Below are positions 42,019 to 53,600 of a DNA stretch of 64,000 bases, one piece after another. Each line of letters starts with the position of its first letter. The first letter of the stretch is position 1. Source of the stretch: an uncultured Opitutales bacterium (GTDB lineage: Bacteria > Verrucomicrobiota > Verrucomicrobiia > Opitutales > UBA953). The stretch spans positions 9,505 through 73,504 of the forward strand of contig CAKUQY010000008.1 of assembly GCA_934675585.1 (NCBI GenBank). The letters are read 5' to 3'. The translations under genes and the position numbers were made by a program. The notes under the pieces were generated by a model. The model searched no databases, was not told the origin of the DNA, and saw only the letters and a list, made by a program, of their open reading frames with translations.

Positions 42019-43347
42019 ATGGACTATCCAGACCAATCAATCACCTTGCAAAAGGCAGCCGTTGTCATTGCGGCTGAACTCTCAAAATCTTACAAAGGTC
42101 AAGACATCACTCAATTGACCCCAACAATTCAACCAGGCCGCGTTGAAACACTCAACGGTGCCTCCGTTCCCGTGCGAACCGACGTTTACCGAAAAGGTAT
42201 GGCTGTCGAAAATCTCGGCGATCCCGTCGAAGAATACGAAGACACGCAAGCCATTGTCGATTACATGGGCAACCCAACATCGGCAAACAAAGACCTAATG
42301 GTGGCAGGACGCCACTACGCAAACGGCTCATACCACTCGGCAACACTCGCAAAACCTAAAATTCATCGCGACCGCGCATTCTTCCAAAATTGGGAGCAAC
42401 TCGTCGGTGCTATGAATCCTGAAAACGACAAAATCAAGTCGGTTCACGCAAATTTGCGAAACGCCAAGAACAAAGCGTGGTTTAAAGCATTGACTGCGCC
42501 GTCTGTAATGCGCCTTAAATCGAAAAACCGCAAATCTGCGGGGCTTGACGCTCTCTATGAAATGGTAGCACTGCCAGAAGATCGCACCATCACCGTCGAT
42601 GCCGGTAAAAACACCTTAGACTATTTCGACCTCTTGAAAATCCGTGCAAAATGCCAAACCATGCAAAACACGTCGATTTTCATGTTGATGAACTGGTTTC
42701 AACAAGCAGCATTTAAGGACGCAAATAAACAATATCTCCAAAACAAAGATTTTGTTTCTTCGGCAGACCTTACCAAGCTTGACGAATCACTTGCATTCCA
42801 AGGCGTTAAACCTGTCATCATCGAAGACGCACTCGACATCACGGGCGCAAAAGATTTCGGCATTGACGAATCGCAAATTATCTTCTTCAACCAAGATGTT
42901 ATGACGAAAGTCGATTGGGGCGTTGAAGACAAATTTGGCATCGACGCGCAAGCCGACATGGCAGCACTCTATTTCCGTAAAGAACGCTACGACTTTGTGC
43001 GAACCGACGACAACTCATTGTTCATCGTCAATATCGCCGCACTTGTTCCAACACTCGAAGTTTCAAAAACCTCGTTTACAAGTGCGCCAAAAGCAGGCGC
43101 AACCGAACAAAAATTCACCGTCACGACAAACTCGAACCGAATCGAAGTGCAATCGTGGAACGTTTCAGCCAACGTCGATTGGATCACGATTAATAAAAAA
43201 TCGGGATTCGGCACGGGCGAAACATCATTCGCTGTCGCCGCAAACCCAACTACATCGGCGCGCACGGGAACGATTACGGTAAAATCGCTCGGTCTCAACG
43301 GAACAATGCTCACAAAAACAATTTCCGTCGCTCAATTGGGTGCATAG
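42019..43347 (+). CDS. Major capsid protein with C-terminal BACON/Ig-like domain
   Basis: A 442-residue protein. Residues about 1-340 form the probable capsid fold (ETLNGASVPVRTDVYRKGMA, NWEQLVGAMNPENDKIKSVH, DYFDLLKIRAKCQTMQN, DFGIDESQIIFFNQDV, FGIDAQADMAALYFRKERYD). Residues about 343-442 are a BACON-like beta-sandwich: an ASVSxTSF-like start, then NVSANVDWITINKKSGFGTG, TSFAVAANPTTSARTGTITV and a final ISVAQLGA. Such domains are thought to bind mucins or sugars and would be displayed on the shell. The ATG at 42019 follows an A-rich leader. The gene is displaced from the portal-scaffold block by the tail genes and the moron. Confidence 0.68.
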   Translation: MDYPDQSITLQKAAVVIAAELSKSYKGQDITQLTPTIQPGRVETLNGASVPVRTDVYRKGMAVENLGDPVEEYEDTQAIVDYMGNPTSANKDLMVAGRHYANGSYHSATLAKPKIHRDRAFFQNWEQLVGAMNPENDKIKSVHANLRNAKNKAWFKALTAPSVMRLKSKNRKSAGLDALYEMVALPEDRTITVDAGKNTLDYFDLLKIRAKCQTMQNTSIFMLMNWFQQAAFKDANKQYLQNKDFVSSADLTKLDESLAFQGVKPVIIEDALDITGAKDFGIDESQIIFFNQDVMTKVDWGVEDKFGIDAQADMAALYFRKERYDFVRTDDNSLFIVNIAALVPTLEVSKTSFTSAPKAGATEQKFTVTTNSNRIEVQSWNVSANVDWITINKKSGFGTGETSFAVAANPTTSARTGTITVKSLGLNGTMLTKTISVAQLGA

Positions 43348-43389
43348 TTCTTTGGTTTCATAATTATTACGGTTAATCAGTTAAAACTC

Positions 43390-43427
43390 GGGGGAGATAA
43401 TGATAGGGGTATCGTTATCTCCCCTTT
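43390..43427 (+). terminator. Intrinsic terminator after the capsid gene
   Basis: GGGGAGATAA (43391-43400) and TTATCTCCCC (43415-43424) form a perfect 10-bp stem followed by TTT. Unlike host terminators it does not use the GGGAACGC motif. Confidence 0.65.
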
Positions 43428-43452
43428 CCACTTTGAAAGGATAATTTTTAAA

Positions 43453-43701
43453 ATGACAGACATCGAACACTTGGCAAAATTGTTTGAAGACTTCAAAGAA
43501 GAACGCAATCGTCGCAACGACACCACCGACAAACTCTTGCAAGAATTGGTGCGACGCGTAGAAATTCTCGCAACCGAACAGCGTCGTCTCGACCGAATCG
43601 ATAAGCAAATCGAAGACATCTACGCACGACTTTGGAAAATCGTAATCGTCTGCTCAACGATCGCCGCAAGCGCAGGCGTAGCAATCAACAAAATCTTTTA
43701 A
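43453..43701 (+). CDS. XhlA-like coiled-coil membrane protein (lysis candidate)
   Basis: An 82-residue protein with a charged coiled-coil region (residues 5-60, LAKLFEDFKEERNRRNDTTD and RVEILATEQRRLDRIDKQIE) and one C-terminal membrane helix (IVIVCSTIAASAGVAINKIF). This is the layout of XhlA-type hemolysin/holin partners. Its neighbour 43725 is also a small membrane protein. Together they are the best lysis candidates in the element. Confidence 0.55.
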   Translation: MTDIEHLAKLFEDFKEERNRRNDTTDKLLQELVRRVEILATEQRRLDRIDKQIEDIYARLWKIVIVCSTIAASAGVAINKIF

Positions 43702-43724
43702 CAACAAACAAAAGGTAAAACATT

Positions 43725-43922
43725 ATGATTACAGCAATTATCGCACAAGCAACAGAAACCGTTCCCGCAGAAACAGGCGAAGTCGTTGAAACCGTCATCG
43801 ACGCACTCACTGCCGCCGCCGCGGTGCTCCCAATGCCGTGGTCGGCAATCGCCGCAGGCGTGCTCGGGCTCGCTGGAACAATCTGGGCGTGGAAAAAGCG
43901 CGGGAACAAGAAAGACAAATAA
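43725..43922 (+). CDS. Small membrane protein, holin candidate
   Basis: A 65-residue protein. A polar acidic start (TETVPAETGEVVETVIDAL) is followed by a hydrophobic segment (ALTAAAAVLPMPWSAIAAG and VLGLAGTIWAW) and a basic tail (KKRGNKKDK), the usual charge pattern of a class II or III holin. It starts 23 nt after the XhlA-like gene. Confidence 0.5.
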   Translation: MITAIIAQATETVPAETGEVVETVIDALTAAAAVLPMPWSAIAAGVLGLAGTIWAWKKRGNKKDK

Positions 43923-44204
43923 TTTTTAACGCGGATTTCGCAAATGCAACGCAGATTACGCAATAGCACCGTAGGTTTAGTAGGAACAAATAGGTTTTTC
44001 TTGTTTGCGCCTACGGCGGACAGTGTAGAGTGTAGGGTGTAGAGTGTAGCGATTCTCCCCACTCTCCACTCCTCACCATTTTGCGCCCTTTGCGTTAAAC
44101 CTTCGTTTAATTCGTGCAATTCGTGGATAACCCCAACTCTAAGCTCTAAGCTATAAGCCATAAGCTCTCAACTCTCAACTCTCAACTCTCAACTATTCAC
44201 TATC
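43923..44204. repeat. Repeat-mosaic spacer, no gene seen
   Basis: About 280 nt made of modules also found in host spacers: AACGCGGATTTCGC / AACGCAGATTACGC, a fragment of the TAGGTTTAGTAGGAACAAATAGG repeat with its own hairpin, GTGTAGAGTG arms opposite CTCCCCACTCTCC arms, TTCGTGCAATTCGTGGA, and AAGCTATAAGCCATAAGCTC followed by four AACTCTC units. Confidence 0.6.
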
Positions 44205-44735
44205 ATGTCAGGCGCAGCAATGAACATTTGGGGTAAGGTTGTTTCTTCGGTTGGAAATGAAATCAAATTCCATTCCAACTTATTAAACACCTACATGAAT
44301 TATAAAATTCAAGGCGCAGCAATTAAACAACAGTGGGCGAACGCACAGGCAAACCACCAATTCGCAGTCAAACAATCAAATGCAGCACTCTCGGGGCTCG
44401 CTCACAACGAATACGTCTTGCGTCGAGCACGAAACCGACAATATGCAGAAGTAGAATCAGCATACGTTGGCGCGGGTGTCAGTAGTGAAAGCGGCACGTG
44501 GAAAGCCGTCATGGACGAAGAAGCGCGAACAACCGCCGAAGAACTCGTAAACATGCGTTCCCAAGTCGATAACGAAGCGGGACTTTCAATGCTACAAGCC
44601 AACAACGACATTCGACAAGCCGAAGCCAATTACAAGTGGGCAAAAAAAGCAAACAAGTGGCAAATGCGTGCAGGTATGTTCAATGCGTGGATGCAACAAA
44701 TGCAAGGCGCAATGGATATTTGGGGAAACATGTAG
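44205..44735 (+). CDS. Internal virion protein (gp14-like)
   Basis: A 176-residue, helical, alanine-rich protein with QQWANAQANHQFAVKQSNAA, VESAYVGAGVSSESGTWKAV and LQANNDIRQAEANYKWAKKA. The AGVSSESGT segment between two long helices is typical of the small podovirus ejection protein. It would be released into the host envelope with the two larger proteins downstream. Confidence 0.6.
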   Translation: MSGAAMNIWGKVVSSVGNEIKFHSNLLNTYMNYKIQGAAIKQQWANAQANHQFAVKQSNAALSGLAHNEYVLRRARNRQYAEVESAYVGAGVSSESGTWKAVMDEEARTTAEELVNMRSQVDNEAGLSMLQANNDIRQAEANYKWAKKANKWQMRAGMFNAWMQQMQGAMDIWGNM

Positions 44736-44929
44736 AAAGAGTTGAGAGTTTATAGTTTATAGTTGAGAGTTGAAAATTGAAAGTTGAAAGTTTAACCAAG
44801 ACCAAGACTAAGACCAAAACTCTCAACTAAAACCAAACCTTCGATTAATTCGTGAAATTCGTGGAAAAACCCAACTCTAAGCCATAAGCTCTCAACTCTC
44901 AACTCTCAACTCTCAACTATAAACTAAAA
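44736..44929. repeat. Modular inverted-repeat spacer
   Basis: AGTTTATAGTTGAGAGTT near the left end is the exact complement of AACTCTCAACTATAAACT near the right end. Between them are AAGACCAAGACTAAGACC and TTCGTGAAATTCGTGG modules. Confidence 0.65.
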
Positions 44930-47107
44930 ATGAATATTCCAATTTCACAACCATCAACCACTATGCGTTCAATGAGCGTAGCGGGAACGCGTATTGTCGC
45001 GCCAGACTACGGCATGGCAAAATACGATTACGCTCTCTCAATTAGCAACAATATCGGCGAAATGGGACGCCAAGCGGGCGAAACAATCATCAAGGCAGGA
45101 AAGTTAATTTCTAAAATCGGCAAAACAATTAATGCCGCACAATCTGCCGCGTCTGCCGCGTCTGCAATGAAAGATATGGGCTTTGCCGCTGGGGAATTTG
45201 GCAATGATTCAAAAATCAATCAAAGCAATATTTTGCAAGAAATCGATAGCGCCTACTCGTCAGGAAAGTTGCAAGATAATTCAGATGACGCAATCAACGA
45301 TTTTTTAAAGCCGATTCAAGATAAATACGACGCGTTTGAAATGCAAGCACTCAACAAGCCAATGATGTCGCGCGTTATGGCTGAAAACCCAAACTTTGCC
45401 CAACAAATCAACCATGAGCGCGCCCTCGCCCGTGAAAGTTTTTTTAACGCTCAACGAATTAAACTTAAAAACGCCGTTGCGCAAAATCGCCAAGCGGACG
45501 CATTGCAAGGTTTTAATATTGCCGTTTCAAACGACGACCCTCAAAGTGCCGCCAATTATGCAAACATGTTCGTCGCGGCAGGTGGAGACTATGGAGCGGC
45601 AAAACGAATGACAATTGGCGCACACAATACGTTCCTGCAAAATGCTGGCAAACGCGCCTTGCAAGTTGCGGGAACTGACGGACAAGCATTTAAAAACGAC
45701 ATGGCAGAATGGGCACAGGCATATTCAACGGCAATCGGCGATTTTCAATTGCTTGGCGACGAACAACGCCAACAGGTGCAAGATTTTATCTCGGGCAACA
45801 AGGGAATGGAAATGTTTGAAGATTTTGTTGCGGGCAAAACTCTTGTTGCTCGAGCAAATACAACCGTTGCAACGGGCGGGAACGCTCAATCAATTTCTAA
45901 AACAGGAAAATACAAAGAACAGAAATTGCCAGCGGGTGTCGCTTGGACAGGAATGCGCCAAGAAACAAGCGATGAATATTACAATCGCGCCATCGATAAT
46001 GCAATAGCAGAAATCGACAAACAAGGAACGCTTAATTCTGCAACTATTCAAGCCAACAAAATAGCACAACTGCAACAAATCGACCAAGCCGAGCAATTAG
46101 AAATCGCTCGCGTGCGACAACACGCTCGCAAAAACAACGTTCCCGCAGATGTTTTGGCAAAACGCGAACAAGCCGTGCGAGACGCTGCCGAAGAAGACCG
46201 AAAAAATTTGGATTTTTACGAAAAACAAAACCAAGCAATTGACGACGAAGAAAAACAAAAAGCAAAATTAGATGTGCTCGCACAAGGCGAAAAAATGAAA
46301 CGCGAATTGCAAGCTCGCAAACGAGAAATCGTCGAAGAAATCGTCGCAAATGCCGACGACCCAAACGCAATTCAAGATGTTTTTTCAAAAATCACCAATT
46401 TCAAAATCGACAAAAGCAACAAACAAACAAGCAAAGAATTTGTTGTATGGCCACCCGAAACAGGACGCGAAGACACCTCGTCAAAAACACTCCTCGCGAT
46501 AATTAACAACCTCACAAATTTTACAAAAGCAAATGACCCGGCAGGCGAAAAATTAATGAACGCCTTGTCGTGTGCACGTTTGTTTTGCAATGCAAGCGAT
46601 TACGAAAAATGCGTCAAAATGCTTAAAACAGGTGCTCGCTTAGACAGCGCAAGTGCTGCACAACTCGAAAATATGCGCTCGGCACTCAATTCTTATTACC
46701 AAGTAGCATGGGAAGCGATAGACAATAATTATCCTTGGCAAGATGAATTTATGTTTCGTGGCGACTACACAAAAGAAAAAATTGAGTCCCATGGCAAAAA
46801 ATACGCCAAAAACCAAGTTTCTCGACAGATAATCGATTTATACAACGCAAACGAACAATTGTTAAATGTTTTAAAAACAAATCCAAGCGCAGGCATGCAA
46901 GTCATCAACGAACTCGGTCCAAAACTAAGAGAGCGGCAAACCATGTATTTTCAAACCAAACTCATTCAAGAATACATTCGCAAAACAACCACGTTCCCAC
47001 TACGAAAAGAACCTACTAAACAAACAAATAAAAAAGGCCAAACCTTTGCTGACGCTGTTATGTCGGCTGCTATTAATCCTAAAAAAATTCGAGAGGAAGT
47101 TGAATAA
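44930..47107 (+). CDS. Internal virion (ejection) protein, gp15-like
   Basis: A 725-residue, mainly helical protein without membrane segments. The N-terminus is disordered (ISQPSTTMRSMSVAGTRIVA). A small Ala-rich part (INAAQSAASAASAMKDM) is followed by long helices and a very charged coiled coil around residues 375-475 (VRQHARKNNVPADVLAKREQ, KLDVLAQGEKMKRELQARKR). Size, order and helicity match the middle ejection protein of podoviruses. Its stop overlaps the next start (TAATG). Confidence 0.6.
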   Translation: MNIPISQPSTTMRSMSVAGTRIVAPDYGMAKYDYALSISNNIGEMGRQAGETIIKAGKLISKIGKTINAAQSAASAASAMKDMGFAAGEFGNDSKINQSNILQEIDSAYSSGKLQDNSDDAINDFLKPIQDKYDAFEMQALNKPMMSRVMAENPNFAQQINHERALARESFFNAQRIKLKNAVAQNRQADALQGFNIAVSNDDPQSAANYANMFVAAGGDYGAAKRMTIGAHNTFLQNAGKRALQVAGTDGQAFKNDMAEWAQAYSTAIGDFQLLGDEQRQQVQDFISGNKGMEMFEDFVAGKTLVARANTTVATGGNAQSISKTGKYKEQKLPAGVAWTGMRQETSDEYYNRAIDNAIAEIDKQGTLNSATIQANKIAQLQQIDQAEQLEIARVRQHARKNNVPADVLAKREQAVRDAAEEDRKNLDFYEKQNQAIDDEEKQKAKLDVLAQGEKMKRELQARKREIVEEIVANADDPNAIQDVFSKITNFKIDKSNKQTSKEFVVWPPETGREDTSSKTLLAIINNLTNFTKANDPAGEKLMNALSCARLFCNASDYEKCVKMLKTGARLDSASAAQLENMRSALNSYYQVAWEAIDNNYPWQDEFMFRGDYTKEKIESHGKKYAKNQVSRQIIDLYNANEQLLNVLKTNPSAGMQVINELGPKLRERQTMYFQTKLIQEYIRKTTTFPLRKEPTKQTNKKGQTFADAVMSAAINPKKIREEVE

Positions 47108-47673
47108 TGACACAATTAGATATTTTTAATCAAGCAATGATTTTTATTGGCGAGCCACCGATTGACGCTGCCAATTTTAAAAACACAAGCGCCTACCGTG
47201 CGTGCGAGGTAATGTGGTTGCCAACTTTGCGCGCAGTGCAAGCGTGCATCAATTGGAATGAACTTGAACGCCTTACAGAAATTTACCCAACAGGCAAGCA
47301 CGATATGCGCGGCGTTGAATATTCAAAACCCGAAAATTACATTAGGATTATCAAGCTTGAAGGAACGCGCACAGGCGACAATTTTCGCGAGGAAGGCGCC
47401 TACATTTACATCTCAAACAAATACGGAGAATACCCTGAACATATCAAAGTAAAATACATTGCACTCGAAGAAAATCCCGACGCTTGGAGCGTAGAATTAA
47501 GCGAGTGTATTGTAGAATTGCTCGCGGCAAATGTTTACGCAACAATCACCAAGCGCGACGGCTCACAACTCAAAGAGCATTTTTGGCAAATCACACGCCC
47601 GCGCATGGCTGCAATTCACTTGCGCCGCACTCAACCCGACCGTAAATACTCAACAGAAAAACGCTTTAACTAA
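47107..47673 (+). CDS. Tail tube protein A (gp11-like)
   Basis: A 188-residue protein matching podovirus tail tubular protein A: an N-terminal helical bundle (DIFNQAMIFIGEPPI, ACEVMWLPTLRAVQACINWN), a beta region (YIYISNKYGEYPEHIKVKYI) and C-terminal helices (SVELSECIVELLAANVYATI). It joins portal and nozzle. It is unusual in lying among the ejection-protein genes rather than next to the nozzle. Confidence 0.72.
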   Translation: MTQLDIFNQAMIFIGEPPIDAANFKNTSAYRACEVMWLPTLRAVQACINWNELERLTEIYPTGKHDMRGVEYSKPENYIRIIKLEGTRTGDNFREEGAYIYISNKYGEYPEHIKVKYIALEENPDAWSVELSECIVELLAANVYATITKRDGSQLKEHFWQITRPRMAAIHLRRTQPDRKYSTEKRFN

Positions 47674-47681
47674 TCAATTAA

Positions 47682-50600
47682 ATGAACAATCAAGAAATCT
47701 CTCTCAGCGAATACGCTCCCAAAACGGCGTTGCCAATTGAAAATACAATTACAGCAACTCCCGCGTTTCAAATTGACCCATTCAAAGAAGTAGATACCAG
47801 CCACGAATTTCTCGGTCGCGCCGAAGAAAGATATCAAATTAAAAAAGATATCAAAGCTGGAATGAGCGATGAGGACTTGTTTGAGAAATATAAAGACGCA
47901 CAAATTTTTAACCCTGAACGACGAAAAGTAATCGAACGACTTGAAGGTGCAACAAAAGAGTTTGATTCTGCACGAAATACTTCGGCGCACATTGACACAA
48001 TTATTCGCGTTGGAAACAAAATTGCTTTAAACAATCGAAAACAGCGCGATGTTTCAAGCATTGCGCCCGTTCCCGTGCCGATTTCTGAGCAAGATCGCAT
48101 CGAAGTATTAACCGCCGCGTCCAACTTAATTGGCTTTGCTCCCCAAGACGCGAACGACCTCAATCGATTCTGGTCAAAAGACGGCGTTATGGGAAAAGAT
48201 TGGGAGGAAAGCATTGAGTGGATTACACAAACACTCGCCCCCAAAGCACAAGCATTTAAAGCGTTCAAAGAATTTGATGACGCTGAACAATGGAAAAAAG
48301 AAGAAATCGCCCAAAAACAAGGCAAAACAATTGGCGAAGTTTATTTGTCATTGCTAAACAATGTCAAAGACGTTCGCGAAGCGTTTGAATCGTTGAAAGG
48401 TTTTAACGACAACGAAAAGCGCGCCGCTGCTGCATTGCTGTTCCAAAACAAGGCACTCGGCGACACAATGATGAGCGCCTACACGATTGAAAAAGTGCTT
48501 GGCAAATTATCAAAAGAAGAACAGACAAATGTAATCGGTGCGCTACGAAAGACAAACGTAGAAACCTACAACGGCATTATGGCAAAAATCGCCGCGGGAA
48601 CGGCAGACGCGATTGAAAGCACCGCGCTCGGCATTGAAAACTTTTTTAAAATCGTTGCCGGCGACGGAGTAAGCCAAGAAACAGCCAGCGCAACACTCGC
48701 TGTTAATGACGCGCTGGCGAGAAAATTTGGAGAAGGCAAAATCACAACAACCATCGGCAAAGGTGTTGGACAAGCCGTTGTAATGATTCCGTCATTAGCC
48801 GCAGGCGCGGCAGGTGGTGGTGTAGCCGTCGCGGGAACGCTTGCTGCACAATATTTCCCAGGTGCGATGAGCGACTTTTACATCGAAGCGAAAAGTGAAG
48901 GGGCAAGCAATCGAAAAGCATTATTGGGCGCAATCGGTGCAGGCGCGCTCGAAGTAGGAACGGAATATCTGGGAACGGCATTTTTTCTCGGTAAAGGACT
49001 TTTAATTTCAAAAACAGCGGGTAAAACAGCCAAAGCCGTGCGATTGCTCGACGACGCAATTGTCGGCAAAAATATTGGCAAATGGGGCGCAATTAAAACT
49101 GCGGCAAAAAATAATCTTAAAATGATTAGCGGCGAAAGCGCTGAAGAAGTTGTCAATTACGTCGGGAACGCGCTTTTAATGGCAAACGCAACAGGAAAAG
49201 ACGTTGAAATTAATGGCAGTGAAATTGCCGACATTGTTGCACAAACAGCCGTAGCCACCTTGACGCTTGGCGCAGGACGCGTTGCAGCGTCTAAAATGAG
49301 TGCGGGTTCAATTACAACGCCAACCACAACGCCTGAAATGTTGTGGCGAATGACGGAAGCAGATTTTGACAACAATTTAATGCAAGCCGTATTAGATTCT
49401 GACATGGGCGTGCAAATGGGCGCAGACAACGAAACATTAATCAAACAATCTGAACAAGGCGATATGACAAATATCAACCTTGCAGAATGGCAAAAATTAA
49501 ACGAAGAAGAAAAAACGAGCGTCATTGAAAAAGATTTTTACAACGGCGAAAAACACACAAAAAAAGACATCGACCGCGCCAAAAAAATCTTGAATTTTAC
49601 AAGCGACTACACGGCAAAAGCAAGCGGGCGAGTCGCAAGCTCAGGCACAAGCAATATTTCTAATAACTCCGAGTTCTCCGAGATCTCCGAGATCTCCGAG
49701 AACTCCGAGATCTCCGAGAACTCCGAGAGCTCCGAGATCTCCGAGAACTCCGAGAACTCTGACTTCTCGCACGAGCCAAGTTTTGCCGAAGTTAAAGAAA
49801 AAGCACCAGAATTTGACATCTCACAAGATGTTTCTGCGGCATTCACGGGCGAATTGTCGCCTAAAAACATCAAGGTTTATAAAATTTTAAAAGCAATTGC
49901 CGATGATAATACATTATCGTCGATTGAAAAATTAAATGTTGTTCAAAATTATAACTCGCTCGCACTGTCTCGAAAGGTTTTACAAGAAAACAACATCGAA
50001 CTCGACGATTTAAGCCAAGAACAATTGCTCGAACGCGCCTTTAATATGACAGCAACGGGCATTTCTGTTGGCGAAAAAATGAGCGGGAACGCAAAACCAA
50101 GCGAAACGCCCACAATTCCACAAACAGACGCTGACGCATTGCCAAACACCGAAGAATACAAGACAGTTAAGAAAATTTTGGCAGACGCAAGCGTGCAAGA
50201 CGCATTAAAAACTTTGCGACTTCAAGGCGCAACATTGAACGCCGAAGATATTGCAAGTGAACAGCCACAAGGACAACTCGAACAAATTGTAAAAAACGCT
50301 GCAAAATATTTGTCGGGAACGGACGCAATTAATTACACACGCGCCGCAATCAACGCTGTTTCAAGTGCTAATTTTGACGCTAAAAAAGGCGTTCCTACCG
50401 ACTTAAACAAAACACTCGCCGAAGTGGGCGCAAGAATGTTCGGCAACATCGAAAAATACGCCGATTTACAAAAACAAATGGCGGACACGGGAACAGATTT
50501 TGAATTAAAAAAAGCCGTCAATGCCTTCAACAAGCGCAAACAAGAATTTGGCGCATTGAAAGATTATGAAATCGAATTGACCGACAAAATTGGCGGCTAT

Positions 50601-53600
50601 GCAAAAATCGATCCCGCAAAAAAGAAAATTTACATTAATACAAACAAAGAATTGCGTGGCGAATCGTTCACGAAAACACTCGGGCACGAATTAACACACA
50701 TCGCCGCTAAATTTGTCGGCTGGAAAGAATTGAAACGCGTGCTACTCGGCGACAAACTGTTTAAAAACTTTTTGTTTGGCTATGAAAATTATCGTCGTGC
50801 AGAACGCGGACAAGCACCAATTGTCAGCTACGAAGAATTTTTCAACGACATCAAAAATCGCTACGAAACACAATTAGGTAAAAATTTTAGCGACAAATAC
50901 ATCGAAGAAGAAATCGCCGCCGATGTTATGGGCGCGACCATTTTCTCAAACAATGTTAAAATTTTACAAACCTTGCACAATGAAAATAAGTCATTGTTCA
51001 AAAAAATTCTCGATTGGCTTAAATCGCTTGTGAGTAGCACGCGAGGACTTAAAATTTGCGATGAAGCCGTTAATGCCGTCAATTTGTTCAACAACATTTT
51101 AAAAGACGCAAAAACAGCCGAAATTAAACAAAAAGGAAAGGCAGAATTTACCATCATCACGCCAAACAACGGCAAGCCAATTGAAATCAAAGGCGAATAC
51201 CGTGTAATTGACGCGAACGACATCAAATTTGTCGATATTACCAAAAAAGACGAGCAAAATAAACAAGACCGCGACCGACACGGCAAAAACACACGCTTGC
51301 AAACAGAGGGCATTCTTAAAAACTTTTATCCTGCGCGATTGATGGCTTCGGCAACAACCGCAGAAGGCGCAACGCTGGTGCAAGAACTCGATGATGGCAG
51401 TGTGATGTCGATTTCGGGCGAAGGGCGCGCCCGCACCCTGCAGACGATGTATGACCAAGGCGGTAAAAACGAACAAAAATACCGTGAAACACTCAACGAA
51501 TTTTTGAGCGACTACGGCATGAGCGTTCCCGCGGGAATCGAAAAACCAATGCTCGTTCGCGTAGTAAAACAAACGAGCAACGGGAACGACTTTGCCGCAA
51601 TTGCTCAAAATAGTAATGACGCGGCACAATTGGAGCGCAACGATGGCGAAAAAGCTCAAAACGATTCATTAAAAATTGACGAAGAACTCATCAATCGCGT
51701 TCCTCCAAAAATTGACAGCGGAGACATTGCAGATGTCAGCATTAATGGCTCTTTCATCAATGAATTTAACAAGCGAATTAACGCCGGCGCAAACTATCTC
51801 AAATACAACGGCGAAGGTTATGTTGAATCTTACGCCGAACGCGTAAATAATGCAATTGTAGCCAAGATTTTAAATAACCGAGCCGCAACATTTAAATTGT
51901 TTGTCGATTTCTCGCAAAGTTTTCGCTATCAAATTCAAGACTTGAAAGAAAGCGGCATCGCCCTGCTCTCAATGCACTACAAAAATCCCGACTATTCGAT
52001 TTGTGCAGAAATTGGCAAGGCAGTTGAAGCAGCATGTGCGGCGCGGGAACTCATTTTTCAAAAAAAGCACAAGGGCGCGAGTTTTGACAGTCTTATCACA
52101 AACTTTTTCTCAACAGACAGTTTTGAACAAACAAAAACAGACGGCGATAAGATTATTTTTGACAAAGAAATCGCACACAAATTAGCAAGTCTTTTCAAAA
52201 CGCGTTCCCACAAATTTGGCAATGTGATTAACAATTACATCTCCAAAATCAATGCCGTTTTTGGAGAGAGTGGAAAAGATGTCGATATGTTTGCAACGCA
52301 AAAAACGCGCGAGAACTATCTCGACGAAGTAATCGAGAAAATCGAAAACGCCGAAACAAAGGACAATGCCAAACATTCACTGACGCGAGAAGACCTCGCA
52401 AAAGTTTCTGCGCCTGCGAACGTGCAAACGACGCAAGCGGAAGCATTGGATGCGTTGAAAAAGTTGAATAAAAAAGATTTGGTAAATCGTGAGACTGGCA
52501 TTGTGGCGCAAGTTAACAGCAATCAGCGCACGAAGATGATTAGCAATAAAGCAAGCGAAAAAAGCATTAACAACGGTTTTTCTCGCGAACAACATTTTTT
52601 CGCTGCGTCAGTTGTCGATAGCTTGTGGGGAAATGCTCGACTTTGGAAAGAACACGAAGACAAAAACGGGAATAAAGAAATCTCAATTTTACGTTTTGTA
52701 TCGCCAGTTATTTTTGACGGGGAAACAAACTATGTTTTGTTAACCGCAAAAAAATCTGACGATAAAACAAACAAAGTTTACAGTGTTGAGGTAGAAAACA
52801 TAGAAACGCTCCGAGCAAGGGGCGGTGCAGCGTTAAAAAACGTCCAACACCACAAATCTCGGAGCGTTGAAGATATTATTGCTGAAATTGACGCGGAAGT
52901 CAAGCGTGCAAATGAGGATGTGCGGTATTCGCTCGCGCGGGAACGTGCAATTGAACAATTTAAGCAAGAAAATCCAAATGGCGTTGTGATTGAACACGCG
53001 TTTCACGGAACGGGAAGATTTGGCTTTGTTGAATTCAACAACAAAAGACGCAATTATCACTTCTTCACCGACAACAAAACAATGGCGCGCAGTTATTTGC
53101 CCAACAATGCTGAAATTGGTAAAGATGGAGAATTGAAAAATCAAGCACCATTGACCAAAAACGAACTTATTAACGCGTTGTATAACGAACGCGGAGAAAT
53201 TATTATTCCTGTTTTTGGCTTTTTAAAAGAGGGGCTTGCAGTGCCACAATCAAAAGTTGAGGGGCGCGATGGCGCGGTTAAATATTTTAAAAGTCGCTTT
53301 GGCGAAAAATATTCAAATCCCGAAACGTTCCTTGCCTTGAACAAAGGCAGCAGTTTTGTTTATGTGAAAAAAATCGCAGATGCAAGTCGAGAAGATTTGC
53401 TCGATGTGTATAAGTTTAAAACAGGACAAAAAAAACGCCCCGGCATTTATGATGTTGATTTGTTTATTAAAAATCCACTCATAATTGACGCGAAAGGCGG
53501 TTTTTGGAGCAGTCTTTTCGATGATATTCCAGAAGGCAAAATTAGTAGAACATTGGCTGACGGAAGTCGAAACTTAAATTTCTATAAAGAAAGGGCAGAG

